Shown here in pieces: positions 33,420 through 46,364 of a stretch of 64,000 nt of DNA. The stretch spans positions 3,519,905 through 3,583,904 of the forward strand of contig NW_024738608.1 of the NCBI RefSeq assembly GCF_018991925.1, written 5' to 3'. The notes beneath the pieces were generated by a model. It ran no database searches. It was not told the DNA's origin and was given only the letters and a program-made list of their open reading frames with translations. Position 1 is the stretch's first letter; each line of letters begins with the position of its first letter. This DNA is from Homarus americanus. Its lineage: Eukaryota > Arthropoda > Malacostraca > Decapoda > Nephropidae. A program made the position numbers and the translations under genes.

Positions 33420-33745
33420 CATTCCTCACCTCTCAGTCATACCTCATTTCTTTCTCAAAACCTCCAGCCCTTTCTCACTCCTCAGCTTTTCCTCATCTCA
33501 GGTCATTTCTCCTCCTCTCATCTCTTCTCCTTCTTAAGTTTTCTCCTCACTTCTCCTCCATCTTTATTCCCCCACCCCTCATTTCTTCCTCACCTCTCAT
33601 CCTTTACCCCTTCCTCTCCCCTCGTCTCTTCTTTACACCTGATTCCTCCCCCTTTCTCCCTTCTCCCTTCCCCCTTCTCTTCTTTTATCTTTCTCTCTTC
33701 AAATTTCCTTCTCATCACCTTTTCCCTCTTCAAGAAATCTCTCTC
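33420..33745. repeat. polypyrimidine (CTCAT)-rich tract
   Basis: C/T-rich, with TCTCCTCA-type words; no gene. Confidence 0.85.
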
Positions 33746-33814
33746 TCTTTATGTGCATCAAGTATCATAAACTTATTGAGATTGGTTGCAGAGGAGGCAA
33801 TAATGTTCCTAAAC

Positions 33815-34270
33815 TGACCCTCTCGGCTCTCTGATCACCACCATGAACTCATCTGCAAATTTGGGGAGAAGCTTCTGCACCATCCTCGACACCGGCTCCT
33901 GATACCACCCGAGATCCCTCGTCTATAAATTGCTGTACAACACCACAACCGTATCCAGCCCATACGAGCACGTACTGATCGCTATAAGAACAGCCCAGTC
34001 CCAACCATTGTAAAAATTATCGCACAACTCGTAGTCAACCAGTGTGTTCATTCCCAGCCAATCTTACCTTGGTACTGTTACCATGTTGAAATGCCCTGTA
34101 GTATGACCTTCTCCCCACCTAATTATTTTATATCATTTGTATCACTTATGTTACCTGTATATTATTTGACACACAAGTGACCCGTTCCCCAATTATGTAA
34201 CTGTATATTTTCTGCCTTTTTGCTGAGATCTTTCAATAAACAGTTAATTATTATCATTATTATTATTATA
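33815..34270 (+). pseudogene. non-LTR retrotransposon 3' end, copy A
   Basis: Seen: decayed frame with LSDHHHELICKFGEKLLHHP then RHRLLIPPEIPRL, an in-frame TAA (33926-33928), then HHNRIQPIRARTDRYKNSPV and PTIVKII. It is followed by a 3' untranslated tail with TTTCAATAAACAG and an ATT-rich end. Known: the PRHRHLLPP and RARTDRYKNSP.P signatures close the polymerase protein of many CR1/Jockey-like non-LTR elements. Copies B, C and D share this structure. The reverse transcriptase core is absent (5' truncation), and the stop and later divergence make it inactive. Confidence 0.75.
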
Positions 34271-34282
34271 ATACAAGTATAC

Positions 34283-34286
<4 letters not shown>

Positions 34287-34357
<71 letters not shown>

Positions 34358-34360
34358 AGT

Positions 34361-34412
<52 letters not shown>
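34287..34412. repeat. (CA)n between two retroelement ends
   Basis: CA runs with two short interruptions, lying between copies A and B. Confidence 0.95.
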
Positions 34413-34800
<388 letters not shown>

Positions 34801-34939
34801 CTACACCTCCAATCTCACGTGTAAATCTGAACTCTGAAAAAGAATTCCTCCCCTTCTCTCTCCTTAGGTTCAGGCGGCAATCTAGCGGCTGTGGGTTGTG
34901 TTAGCTTTGATTGACCACAGTACTACCGCCCCACAGTGA

Positions 34940-36140
34940 CAGTTAACTCCCACTGCTCCCACACCACCTCCCACCCACTACAACATACTACTACCACCAC
35001 CCTCCACCCCACCCCACACAACATACTGTGCTACTACCACCTCCCACCCCACACCCACCACAACATACTGTCTACCACCACCCTCCACCCACACCCACCA
35101 CAACATACTGTACTACTACCACCACCCTCCACCCACACCACCTACATACTACTACCACCCTCACCCACCACCACATCTCCTCCACCCACCCACAATACTA
35201 CTCCACCCACCCACACCCACTGACATACTACTACCACCCTCCACCCACCCACCACACATACTGTTACTACCACCACCTCACCCACACCCACCACTACTGT
35301 TCTACTACCACCACCCTTCACCCACACCCACCTGACATACTGTTCTACTACCACCCCTCACCCACACCACCACATGTGCCACCCTCCACCCACACCCACC
35401 ACATGCTACTACCACCACCCACTCCACCACACCTGTCTCCACCCATCACCCACCCACAACATGCTACTACCACCACCCTCCACCCACACCCTGACATACT
35501 GCACTCCCCTCCACCCACCTCCAAACATACTGCTACCACCCACATCACCCACCCCCTACATCTACTACCACCACCACTCCACACACCCACCACAACATAC
35601 TACTACCACCATCACCCACCCACCACAATACCCTACTACCACACCCTCCACCACCCACCGACATCTGTCTACTACCACCCACACCCACCCACCACATGCT
35701 GTACTACTACCACCCTCCACCCACACCCTCCAACATACTACTACCACCACCCATCACCACCACCCACCTCCACCACCATACTACCCCCCCACCCTCCACC
35801 CACACCCACCACAACATACTACTACCACCACTCCACACCCACCACAACCTACTACCACCCCCTCAACCCACACCCACCACAACATACTGTACTACTACCA
35901 CCCACCACTACAACATGCTACTACCACCTCCACACACCCACCACAACATACTGTCTACTACACCACCCACACAACATACTACACCTCCACACACCCACAA
36001 CATACTGTACTACTACCTCCACACACCCACCACAACATACTACTACACCACCCTCCACCCACCACATACTACCACTCCCACACCCACCACCCACACCCAC
36101 CACCACCCACACCCACCACCACCCACACCCCACCCACCCA
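34940..36140. repeat. ACC-rich minisatellite, 1.2 kb
   Basis: Units of about 40-45 bp with CCCACCACAACATACTACTA, CCACCACCCTCCACCCACAC words and many indels. Thr/Pro/His frames are artefacts. Confidence 0.95.
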
Positions 36141-36160
36141 CGGCAAACTTCAATATTCAG

Positions 36161-36218
36161 AGAGTGAGTTATGTTGCGTGGTTGCTGTATCGCAGAGGGA
36201 ATACTAATGTGGTAGCAG
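36161..36218 (+). CDS. candidate small exon after minisatellite
   Basis: Seen: acceptor-like CTTCAATATTCAG| then 58 bases ending in GTAGCAG|GTGAGTAAG, a strong donor. Only one frame is open: RVSYVAWLLYRRGNTNVVA plus one base. The peptide has a short hydrophobic stretch (VSYVAWLLY). The acceptor has a weak pyrimidine tract, so the segment could also be the end of a longer noncoding exon. No family recognised. Confidence 0.25.
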
Positions 36219-36229
36219 GTGAGTAAGGC

Positions 36230-36349
36230 CAGATAATACCATCTCCTGAGGTATGCATCTACTGGTATTGGTGCTAGAGAAATATTACACCAGTTGATTC
36301 ATGAATATTCCCTTAGTTTATTCATAACTTGGCCGAACTATGTACGTAT

Positions 36350-36383
<34 letters not shown>

Positions 36384-36795
36384 TTTATCTCTCTAGTTGT
36401 GTTTTATACTTTTCGTGTAGTGGTGGTAGTGTATAGTAATAATATAGTCGTAGTAGTAAAGTTGCTAGTAAGTCAAATGTAGTTGTCCTCTTTGTCATAG
36501 AGTTTTTACACCGTCAGCGTTTCGGTCTGTGTGTGTGTGTGTTTGAGCATTTTGACGACATTAAAAAAAAAATGTGAAGCTTCCATTGTGAATATCTTGG
36601 CAGAGATCGATAATTGGAGTTTCCCGTATATATACGTCACCGTTATGGTCAGTGAACGAGTGACATATTGTACGGAGTCATGCCGACAACAACAATAATA
36701 ATAAATAACAGCTTAACAATAATAATAATAAACAGCCCTCTTAAGGACACTCACACTTAAGGAAGACCATTTGACTTCGCTCAGGAAGGGTCTCT
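36230..36795. other. unique DNA with (TG)n
   Basis: TG run at 36351-36382; the rest is unique and AT-rich with AAT patches (36690-36735). No gene found. Confidence 0.4.
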
Positions 36796-36799
36796 GCCC

Positions 36800-37125
36800 T
36801 CTCAACGGTTCAAGGTTTATTGACCAATAACCATCAGCTGTATAAAAAGACTTAGGTACAAATATAATAACAGTCTTAACAAGGTCTTTGGCTGTAGTAC
36901 AGTATAAAGGGAAATAGGCGAGGTGAACTGGGGTGTTTACAATTGATGATTGTTACAATGGTTGGGACTGGGCTGTTCTTATAGCGATCAGTACGTGCTC
37001 GTATGGGCTGGATGCGGTTGTGTGTCGAACAGCAATTCACAGTCTCAGGTAAGCCAGTGTCGAGGATGGTGTAACAGATTTGTCCTAACAGCAGATGAGG
37101 CCATGGTGATGATCGAAGGAGAAGA
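36800..37125 (-). pseudogene. non-LTR retrotransposon 3' end, copy C
   Basis: Reverse strand. The segment holding AACCGCATCCAGCCCATACG, AGCACGTACTGATCGCTATA and AGAACAGCCCAGTCCCAACC (37015-36955) is almost identical to copy A. Upstream, CACCATCCTCGACACTGG matches the LHHPRH region, with a frameshift and stops. The tail (36800-36940) differs more and ends near GGTCAATAAACC. Inactive remnant. Confidence 0.75.
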
Positions 37126-37184
37126 CCAGTGGTAAGCTAGTGCTGCACGCTAGCTTCATCACTCTCCCTAGGATTATCATTGTG

Positions 37185-38304
37185 TGCAGCGGTGAAACTA
37201 TGGGCATGTTTCTTTACGCCATTTGCCTCTGTCTACCCTTGTGGTAGGGAACCTGGATTTTATCGATTTGCGGATCGTCTTCCGGGGTAATGGTTAGCCA
37301 GTACAGTTGGGGGTGTCCGGTCTTTCTCCGGACTATGCCAGCACTGGGTCATGCCTCGTTAACGGGTGTGGTGTTGTGTTCGCGGCAGCTTCTACACCTT
37401 ACTGGGTCATGCAGCTCGTTAACTAAGGTATGGTTGTTGTGTTGGCGACAGCTCTACCTTAAACACTGGGTCATGCAACTCGTTAACTTGGGGTGTGGTT
37501 GTTGTGTTGGCGACAGCTTCTACACCTTAAACACTGGGTCATGCATCTCGTTAACTTGGGGTGTGGTTGTTGTGTTGGCGACAGCTTCTACACCTTAAAC
37601 ACTGGGTCGCTCGTTAACTTAGGGTGTGGTTGTTGTGCTGGCGACAGCCTCTACACCTTAAACACTGGGTCATGCAACTCGTTAACTTAGGGTGTGGTTG
37701 TTGTGTTGGCGACAGCTTCTACACCTTAAACACTGGGTCATGCAGCTCGTTAACTTAGGGTGTGGTTGTTGTGTTGGCGACAGCCTCTACACCTTAAACA
37801 TTGGATCATGCAACTCGTTAACTTGGGGTGTGGTTGTTGTGTTGGCGGCAGCTTCTACACCTTAAACACTGGTTCATGCAGCTAGTTAACTTAGGGTGTG
37901 GTTGTTGTGTTGGCGACAGCTTCTACACCTTAAACACTGGGTCATGCAGCTCGTTAACTTAGGGTATGGTTGTTGTGTTGGTGACAGCTTCTACACCTTA
38001 AACACTGGGTCATGCAGCTCGTTAACTTAGGGTGTGGTTGTTGTGTTGGCGACAGCTTCTACATCTTAAACACTGGGTCACGCAGCTCGTTAACTCAGGG
38101 TGTGGTTGTTGTGTTGTGACAGCTTCCACACCTTAAACACTGGGTCCTGCAACTCGTTAACTTAGGGTGTGGTTGTTGTGTTGGCGACAGCTTCCACACC
38201 TTAAACACTGGGTCCTGCAACTCGTTAACTAAGGGTGTGGTTGTTGTGTTGGCGACAGCTTCTACACCTTAAACAAATTCACGCCTAGGTGGCCCTTTGG
38301 CCGG
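37185..38304 (+). mobile_element. SINE-like element with amplified core
   Basis: Second copy of the family at 32365-32700. It starts near GCGGTGAAACTATGGGCATG, passes through CCATTTGCCTCTGTCTACCC and GGGAACCTGGAT, and ends TTAAACAAATTCACGCCTAGG. Between these the 68-bp segment has grown to about 14 tandem units. The tRNA-like head is missing or too diverged here. Confidence 0.7.
37340..38272. repeat. 68-bp tandem repeat inside SINE-like copy
   Basis: About 14 units with ACTGGGTCATGCAGCTCGTT, AACTTAGGGTGTGGTTGTTG and GCGACAGCTTCTACACC. The first units are shorter and more diverged; later ones are nearly uniform. The homologous copy at about 32605-32675 has just one unit. Confidence 0.95.
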
Positions 38305-38330
38305 CCATCCTCGTTACACGAGGGGCATCC

Positions 38331-38561
38331 ATTATGTATGTATGTAGGTATGTAATTATGTATGTAAGTATGTATGTATGTATGTATGTGTGTATGTATG
38401 TATGTATGTATGTATGTATGTATGTATGTATGTGTGTGTGTGTATGTATGTATGTATATATATGTGTATGTATGTATGTATGTATATATATATGTATGTG
38501 TATGTATGTATGTATGTATGTATGTATGTATGTATGTATGTATGTATGTATGTATGTATGT
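38331..38561. repeat. (TATG)n tetranucleotide
   Basis: About 230 bp of TATG with short TGTG and TATA interruptions; begins where the SINE-like copy ends. Confidence 0.97.
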
Positions 38562-38684
38562 ATCCCCCAATCTTTACACATAAATAATACACAAGTCACC
38601 CAATCATTCTCTCTACCACAAATAGGATCCAATCTACTCTCATCTCAACATGACAAGGACCAAGTCGTATCTATATGACGAAGA

Positions 38685-38872
38685 GGAGGAGGAGGAGGAA
38701 AGAGAAGGAAGAGGAAAGAAAAGGAAGAGTAGAAGGAGAGGAAGGAGGAGTAGGAGGAGAAGGAGGAGGAAGAAGAGGAGGTCGAGGAGAAGGTCTTGGA
38801 GAAAACAGAGAAAGAAAAGTTGGAGGAGAAAGAAGAAGAAGAAGAAGAAGAAGAAGAAGAAGAAGAAGATGA
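38685..38872. repeat. (GGA)n/(GAA)n purine tract
   Basis: Pure purine strand over about 190 bp. Confidence 0.9.
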
Positions 38873-39091
38873 ACAAGAAGAGGTTGTCGTCTCCCGCTGG
38901 TCGTGTCTGGTTAGGATCAAACACTAGCAGCAGCAGAAGACGACCCGGGAGCCTTTGAGACGACCTGGGTCACCCCGTACAGCCTTGCCTGGTCGTTTTA
39001 TGATGAAGATGATTTTCCTATTAGTGTGATGGAGGAGGTGGTCTCTACCTGTCTGTCTGTCTGTTTGTCCGTCTGTCTCTTTGTCTGTATT

Positions 39092-39128
<37 letters not shown>

Positions 39129-39165
39129 TGGTTTGGCTGTCACTGTGTGTGTTTTGGTATGTATG
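38873..39165. repeat. unique patch and (CTGT)n
   Basis: Unique sequence to 39035, then CTGT/TTGT tetramers to 39135. Confidence 0.8.
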
Positions 39166-39179
39166 TATGTGGCGTGAGG

Positions 39180-39692
39180 TGGGGTGATCGTTCGAGGCCG
39201 GTGGGGGAGGAGTGACGGGCTGGTGGGGGGGTGACAGGCTGGTGTGGGGGTGACGGGCTGTTGGGGGGTGATGTGCAGGCTGGTGGGGAGGGAGGTGACA
39301 GGCCGGTGGGGGAGGGAGAGTGACTGGCTGACGGGCTGGTGGGGGTGACGGGCAGTTGGGGGTGACGAGGCTGGTGGGGGGTGACGGGCTGGTGGGGGGT
39401 GACGGGCTGGTGGGGGGGTGACGGGCTGGTGGGGGTGACGGGCTTGGGGGGTGACGGGCTGGTGGGGGTGACGGGCTGGTGGGGGTGACGGGCTGGTGGT
39501 GGGGGTGACGGGCTGGTGGGGGGTGACGGGCTGGTGGGGGGTGACGGGCTGGTGGGGGTGACGGGCTGGTGGGGGTGACGGGCTGGTGGGGGGTGACGGG
39601 CTGGTGGGGGGGTGACGGGCTGGTGGGGGGGTGACGGGCTGGTGGGGGGGTGACGGGCTGGTGGGGGGTGACGGGCTGGTGGGGGAGGTAGG
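39180..39692. repeat. 17-20 bp GC-rich minisatellite
   Basis: About 27 units of GGGGGTGACGGGCTGGTG. Clean on the right, more variable on the left. The minus-strand Pro/His/Ser frame is an artefact. Confidence 0.95.
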
Positions 39693-39699
39693 AGTGGAG

Positions 39700-40645
39700 G
39701 GTGGGCTAGATGAATTGTGTGGTTAATAAGACTGGACGTTTTGTTATTTAGAAACATATAATAAGTTAACCTGTCGCTTAATTCTATGATTCACTCATAC
39801 TGGCTGTGAGCTAATATTTAGTCATTCTTGCCTTGTACAACCACTGTCACCAGAACAGATCCTCACACAAACTCGTGATAATGACCAACATTATTCACAT
39901 TTTCTCTAACGCTTGGTAAGATATGTGTCACCGTCACTTGCCCTAATTACAGGGAAAAATGGAAATTAATCCACCTCTCTAGGCACCAGAGGCCGTGTAG
40001 CACTGCTATGAGGAGGGAGACGCTACCTCTCCCACCTGGGGTGTGGTGGGAGTCTTATTTGCCTTAATGACCCTTGTGCAGTCAATAGGCATTAACCTGT
40101 ATTTCAAGTAATTAAACATGGCGGAGCCTAATTACAGGGAACTACTGATATTTGTTTAATGAATATCCATGACATTGGCTGTATAACCAAAATGACAAGG
40201 AAACTAAAAGACTTGCTTAATTCATAGAATTGTCAAATTACACAAAGATTATGCTACGAGGTGTAATATGGTTGTCATATATTTAAAAACAATTGACTAA
40301 TACCCATGACAGTCTACAGTGGTGTAGAGGTTAGCCAGTAGCCGGCCTTGATGGACTCAGTTTTTACTTATTCTCCATCATCCTCAAAGATTACTGCATC
40401 ATGTTAATAAACACTGACAATATAAGTTGTCTTATATGCAAAGCTTTTCAATATTCCTAATTCATTCAAACAGACTGAGGGCAGCCTATGCCGGCAGTGG
40501 CGTGTATAATTGGGAAGGAAGGTATGCATTAATTACCCTATGGATTGGCTCACAGATTTACCAATTTCCGATACCACATTATTCTCTTAATTATGTATTA
40601 ATAGTTTGCTTAATAAACACTGGGTTGTAGGTGGAGACGTTTTAC
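39700..40645. other. unique AT-rich DNA, no gene found
   Basis: The phrase CTAATTACAGGGAA occurs twice (39945, 40128), and two TTAATAAACACTG words occur (40401, 40610), but no element was resolved. C-rich tract at 40675-40750. Confidence 0.4.
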
Positions 40646-40800
40646 CTTGCTCTCTCCCATCCCTGTTGCCACCTTCCACTCCTACCCTCCCTCCCCACCA
40701 ACCACTCCACCCTCCTCCCCACCAACCACTCACCCTCCCCCAACCGGCCCATCACCCCACGTCACGAGTGAATGCTTCAGACGCGGGTTCATCTCCACAG

Positions 40801-40916
40801 GTTCACAACTCTCGGAGATGAGGATTGACACCGCTGACTGTAGCAGGTGGAAGTGTGGGAGGGTGAGATCAGGGTCAAGGTTCACTCCCTCCCAAAACAG
40901 CACACCAGCATCCAGC
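40801..40916 (+). CDS. candidate internal coding exon
   Basis: Seen: acceptor GGTTCATCTCCACAG| (ending 40800), 116 bases with a single open frame and a consensus donor CCAGC|GTAAGTCAG (40917). The frame uses the first two bases to complete a codon and then reads SQLSEMRIDTADCSRWKCGR, VRSGSRFTPSQNSTPASS. It is rich in Ser and basic residues, with two Cys four residues apart (DCSRWKC) and an NST sequon. The other two frames hit stops early. The peptide is not repeat-derived. No domain recognised, and no partner exon was identified within reach. Confidence 0.38.
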
Positions 40917-41006
40917 GTAAGTCAGTACAGGGAGCGAACTTTGTCTCTACTGTGAGCCAATAAGCGTCACTACCTCACACAACACAGTAGAGAGTGTTAA
41001 CCTTTG

Positions 41007-41046
41007 ACCTAACCTAACCTAACTAACCTAACCTAACCTAACATAA
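41007..41046 (+). repeat. interstitial CCTAA run
   Basis: Seven CCTAA units with one deletion, ending ACATAACAT. Confidence 0.9.
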
Positions 41047-41049
41047 CAT

Positions 41050-41285
41050 TATCTGTTCATGTGTTTACTTCACTTCTACTGTTATTTTTGACAAAGAAAA
41101 TATAACAAAAAAAAGGTTAAAAAGAATAAAATAAAATAAAATTAATGTATATACATGAATAAAATTAATAGAAATAAAACCAAATAATTATAAAATATGA
41201 CAATGTTATTATTTCTGGGATAGAATTTATAAACGAATTTAAAAATAAAATTTGTGAATAAAAATTTCAATTAAGTAAAAATTGG
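41050..41285. other. AT-rich DNA
   Basis: A-rich with AATAAAAT words; nothing recognised. Confidence 0.6.
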
Positions 41286-41339
41286 TTGATATTCGCTCAA
41301 AGCCTCCCCCCTCTTCCTCCTGGAATTGCTGTATACAGG

Positions 41340-41524
41340 TCAGAAATGGACAGGGAGGGCAGGAAGGAGGGAGTTAGGAGAAGGAAAACAGGAGAAAGGG
41401 GGAGACGGGAGGGAAGAAATGGGAGGAAAGGAGACAGGGGCAAGGGGAAATCAGGAGGGAGGAGATGCAGATTGGAAAGGAGAGATGGGAAGAATGTGGA
41501 GGGGGGTAGGTTAGGTTAGGTTGA
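41340..41524. repeat. purine tract ending in TTAGG run
   Basis: GGGA/GGAA-rich strand to 41505, then GGTTAGGTTAGGTTG (41508-41523). Confidence 0.85.
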
Positions 41525-41579
41525 CAGGAGGGTGTAAACAGTGGTGGACGGGTGATCGGGGCAGAGGCTGCTAAGCCTC

Positions 41580-41655
41580 ATTTAGAGAAGGAGGAGAGGG
41601 AGGGAGGAGGGAGGAGGAAGAGGGTGATGGTGGAGGACGGGGTGATGGTGGAGGT
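41580..41655. repeat. (GGA)n and GGTGATGGTGGA tract
   Basis: Short purine-rich block left of a CTC tract of the opposite strand type. Confidence 0.7.
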
Positions 41656-41699
41656 GGTTGAAAACTTTTGTTGTGTCCAGTGGAGTCCGACCTGCACTC

Positions 41700-41835
41700 T
41701 CCTCCTCCTCCTCCTCCTCCTCCTCTTCCCCCCTCCTCCACCTCCTCCTCCCACCTCCTCCACCACCCCTCCTCCCTCCCCCACCCTCCCTCACCCCTCC
41801 TCCTCCCCTCCTCCCCACCCTCCTCCTCCCCTTCA
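41700..41835. repeat. (CTC)n pyrimidine tract
   Basis: C/T strand, complementary in type to the GGA tract at 41580-41655. Confidence 0.9.
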
Positions 41836-42060
41836 GTACCGACGGAGGTTAATGTCTGGTATTTTGACCAATTTTCTCCCTATTTTCGGAGTATTTGTTG
41901 GCTGGTGGGGGGGGGAGAGGGGAGAGGGAGGAGGGAGGAGGGAGAGGGAGAGGGCGAGGGTGTTGTGGTGCTATTGACAGGCTCCGAGTTACGCTTGCAT
42001 CTGTCCCACTGAGGGCGACCGTGTGGGGGAGGGGAGAAGGTGTGGATGGAGGGAGTAGGA
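41836..42060. other. short unique segments and G-rich tract
   Basis: Unique 41836-41905, GGGAGA tract to 41960, unique to 42020. No gene found. Confidence 0.4.
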
Positions 42061-42061
42061 G

Positions 42062-42272
42062 GGAGGTGGGTGGTGAGGGGTGGTGACGGGTGGTGAGGGT
42101 GTGGTGAGGGGGTGGTGACGGGTGGTGAGGGTGGTGACGGGTGGTGAGGGTGGTAAGGGTGGTGTGGGTGGGTGAGGGGTGGTGTGGGTGGTGACGGGTG
42201 GTGAGGGGTGGTGAGGGTGGTGACGGGTGGTGAGGAGTGGTGAGGGTGGTGACGGGTGGTGTGGGTGGTGAG
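42062..42272. repeat. 11-bp GGTGGTGACGG minisatellite
   Basis: About 19 units alternating GGTGGTGACGG and GGTGGTGAGGG. Confidence 0.95.
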
Positions 42273-42274
42273 AG

Positions 42275-42783
42275 GAGGAGATAAAGGAAGAGTTAGGGGA
42301 AGGGAGGGAGGATATGGAGGGGAACAGAAAGATGGGTGAGGGGATATGGGTGGAGGATAGGTGGGATTTGTGACAGGAAGTGAGAGGTGTAGAAGAGGAA
42401 GATTTATAGGATAGAGGAGAGTGGGAGAAAGAGAGTAAGACGTGAAGGAGAGAGGAGGGAAAGGAAGAGGGAACTATAGTAGCGAAAAAAGGAAGAGAGG
42501 GATGGGGAGGGAAGGGAGAGGGAGAGAGAGCGGATAAGTGGTGACCGACATATTGTGGTGGAGTGAGTGAAGGTAAGGAGGGAGAGGAGGTGAGAGAGGG
42601 AAAAAAAGAGAGGGAGGAGGTGAGAGGGGGAGGGAGAGGGATAGCTAAACGGGTGATTGACTTGGAGTGTTAGTATGTTAGTGGAGGAAATATGAGAGAG
42701 AGAGGAGAGAGAGAGAGAGAGAGGGAGAGAGACAGAGAGACAGAGAGAGAAAAAAAATAAAAATAAAAAGGAGAAGGGGAAAA

Positions 42784-42853
<70 letters not shown>
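42275..42853. repeat. GA-rich tract and (CA)n
   Basis: Purine-rich DNA to 42680, (GA)n to 42750, AAAAATAAAA, then 68 bp of CA at 42786-42853. Confidence 0.9.
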
Positions 42854-43665
<812 letters not shown>

Positions 43666-43679
43666 CTTGTCCTGTCGGT

Positions 43680-44172
<493 letters not shown>

Positions 44173-44209
<37 letters not shown>

Positions 44210-44273
44210 CAACAGTCAACAACACATGAACGACTCAGTGGTATGTAGGTAGAAAGTTGATCCTCACAATGGC

Positions 44274-44323
<50 letters not shown>
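44173..44323. repeat. (CA)n and (CT)n
   Basis: CA at 44173-44208, unique spacer, CT at 44275-44323. Confidence 0.95.
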
Positions 44324-44327
<4 letters not shown>

Positions 44328-44394
44328 ACCTGCCTTGTCAACCGCCCACCAGGTGAGAGGCTCTTATTATCGTTTCTAATTGTATATACAGGTA

Positions 44395-45085
44395 TCAGCT
44401 TCACCACAGCTCCACAGCAACAATCACTACCACAGCACTCACTACCACAGTAACACTCACTACCACAGTAACACTCACTACCACAGTCACTACCACAGCA
44501 ACACTCACTACCACAGTAACACTCACTACCACAGTCACTACCACAGTAACACTCACTACCACAGTAACACTCACTACCACAGACACTACCACAGCAACAC
44601 TCACTACCACAGTAACACTCACTACCACAGCAACACTCACTACCACAGTAACACTCACAACCACAGTCACTACCACAGTCACTACCACAGCAACACTCAC
44701 TACCACAGTAACACTCACTACCACAGTCACTACCACAGTAACACTCACTACCAGTCACTACCACAGCAACACTCACTACCACAGTAACACTCACTACCAG
44801 TCACTACCACAGCAACACTCACTACCACAGTAACACTCACTACCAGTCACTACCACAGCAACACTCACTACCACAGTAACACTCACTACCAGTCACTACC
44901 ACAGCAACACTCACTACCACAGTAACACTCACTACCAGTCACTACACAGCAACACTCACTACCACAGTAACACTCACTACCACAGTAACACTCCTACCAC
45001 AGTACTACCACAGTAACACTCACTGCCACAGTAACACTCACTACCACAGTCACTACCACAGTAACACTCACTGCCACAGCAACAC
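44395..45085. repeat. CACTACCACAGTAA minisatellite
   Basis: Units of 18 bp (ACACTCACTACCACAGTA) mixed with 12-bp forms (CACTACCACAGT), arranged in a looser higher-order pattern. Confidence 0.95.
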
Positions 45086-45109
45086 TGCAACACAGCATCC
45101 TAGATATAA

Positions 45110-45295
45110 TATCACACCACACCACAAAACCACACCAGTATCACACCACCACCACCACCACCACACCCCCACCACCACACCACACCACCACACCACACCC
45201 CCACCACCACCACACCCCCACCACCACCACACACCCCCACCACACCACACCACCACACCGACCACCACCACCACACCCCACAACCACACCACCAC
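45110..45295. repeat. (ACC)n compound repeat
   Basis: CACCACACC and CCCCACCACCAC words. Confidence 0.95.
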
Positions 45296-45460
45296 AAGTG
45301 ATCAGAGCCGCTGCTGTTAATGAAGACTAACTTGTCACAATTACCACGCTAATCGATATGGCTTCTAGCTGTCCCTCCCCCTGCCTGGTGATACAATACC
45401 CCCTCCCTCCCCTTTGGTGACATCCCTCTCCCTCCTCATAACGATAAGCCGTGACAGGTA

Positions 45461-45506
<46 letters not shown>

Positions 45507-45557
45507 GACGCTCGTAAATGACAAGATTATAGTCCAGCGTCGACAACCCGGAGGAAA
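45296..45557. other. unique DNA and (TG)n
   Basis: Unique sequence, TG run 45464-45504, then the first GTCGAC sites of a local cluster (45506, 45540). Confidence 0.5.
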
Positions 45558-45746
45558 ATGAGACTTAGAGCTCTTTGTTTATTGTGTCGGAAAATGTGTC
45601 GACAGGTTGATGAGGAGTCGGTAAGTGTCGACACCCCCAACCAGATGAACTCTTTCCTTTATTAAACGCTCTTGTCGACACGAATGATGGTGGCTCTGTA
45701 CTTGACGACATTGTGACGACTCTTGTAGACTCTTGAGTATGGGGTT

Positions 45747-45789
<43 letters not shown>

Positions 45790-45823
45790 GGCTATGACAC
45801 AAGTTACCCTTATTTATTTCTGA
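45558..45823 (+). CDS. candidate two-exon small open frame
   Basis: Seen: ATG at 45558 (GGAAAATGA context) opens 21 codons, MRLRALCLLCRKMCRQVDEE and S, ending exactly at a strong donor GAGTCG|GTAAGTG (45621). After 170 bases, a perfect (TC)n run and TTTTAG| at 45790 form an excellent acceptor. The next bases continue in phase 0 as AMTQVTLIYF and TGA (45821-45823). Total 31 residues. The start has a short hydrophobic, Cys-rich segment (LRALCLLC). Inferred: a spliced transcript, perhaps a short-peptide or noncoding RNA whose intron uses the TC microsatellite as pyrimidine tract. Further exons may exist, and the second exon may be a 3' untranslated exon. The segment has five GTCGAC sites in 175 bp and is CpG-richer than its neighbours. 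Confidence 0.35.
45752..45786. repeat. (TC)n in a possible intron
   Basis: 35-bp pure TC run directly before TTTTAG. Confidence 0.95.
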
Positions 45824-46009
45824 TTTTATAATAGAAAACTTTATAATATTAAATCCGGGGAACTGTTTTCTTTAGCCCAACCGATATAAGGTTTCGATAA
45901 TCTAGATAACAAACGGATTACGTAACAAAGAAACCGGATAATACCTGAGGATAACCGGAACCGATACGATATTCAGTGTACAATTATATAGGAAACCATC
46001 AAACATCAC

Positions 46010-46040
<31 letters not shown>

Positions 46041-46195
46041 CCCCCACACACACACGCACACACACACACAGCCACCTACCTCTCTCTCTGAATGAACTCG
46101 GTAACAAAAATCGTACCACAAACACTCAAACTGCCACACATTCCGGGTCGATCTCCCTAATAAAACTCCGACCCGACCACTAGTATTTACCTCGA
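45824..46195. other. unique DNA and (CA)n
   Basis: AT-rich unique DNA with several ACCGATA/AACCGGA words (45885-45975), CA run 46011-46070, then unique. No exon called. Confidence 0.4.
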
Positions 46196-46199
46196 TTCC

Positions 46200-46275
46200 T
46201 CGCCATAAAAGAGCGCCACTGGAGGCAGAAGGCGAGCGAAAGTTCGTCTGGCTGGCGTAGGTCCCAAAGGTATGT
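46200..46275 (+). promoter_or_regulatory. shared element, possible promoter and first exon
   Basis: CATAAAAG (46205-46212) resembles a TATA box. It is followed by GAGCGCCACTGGAGGCAGAA, GGCGAGCGAAAGTTCGTCTG and GCTGGCGTAG, then a donor CCCAAAG|GTATGT (46270). A near copy of the middle part lies on the opposite strand at 10711-10757 and a shorter one at 20306-20330. It may be a core promoter with a short noncoding first exon, or a dispersed element. Confidence 0.3.
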
Positions 46276-46333
46276 CATTGCGGAAGGGAGAAGAAGAATG
46301 AATGATACGTGTTCATAATTAAGTGTACTTCCT

Positions 46334-46364
46334 TAGGTTAGGTTAGGTTAGGTTAGCTTAGGTT
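46334..46364 (+). repeat. interstitial TTAGG run
   Basis: Five GGTTA units, one with a C. Confidence 0.9.
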
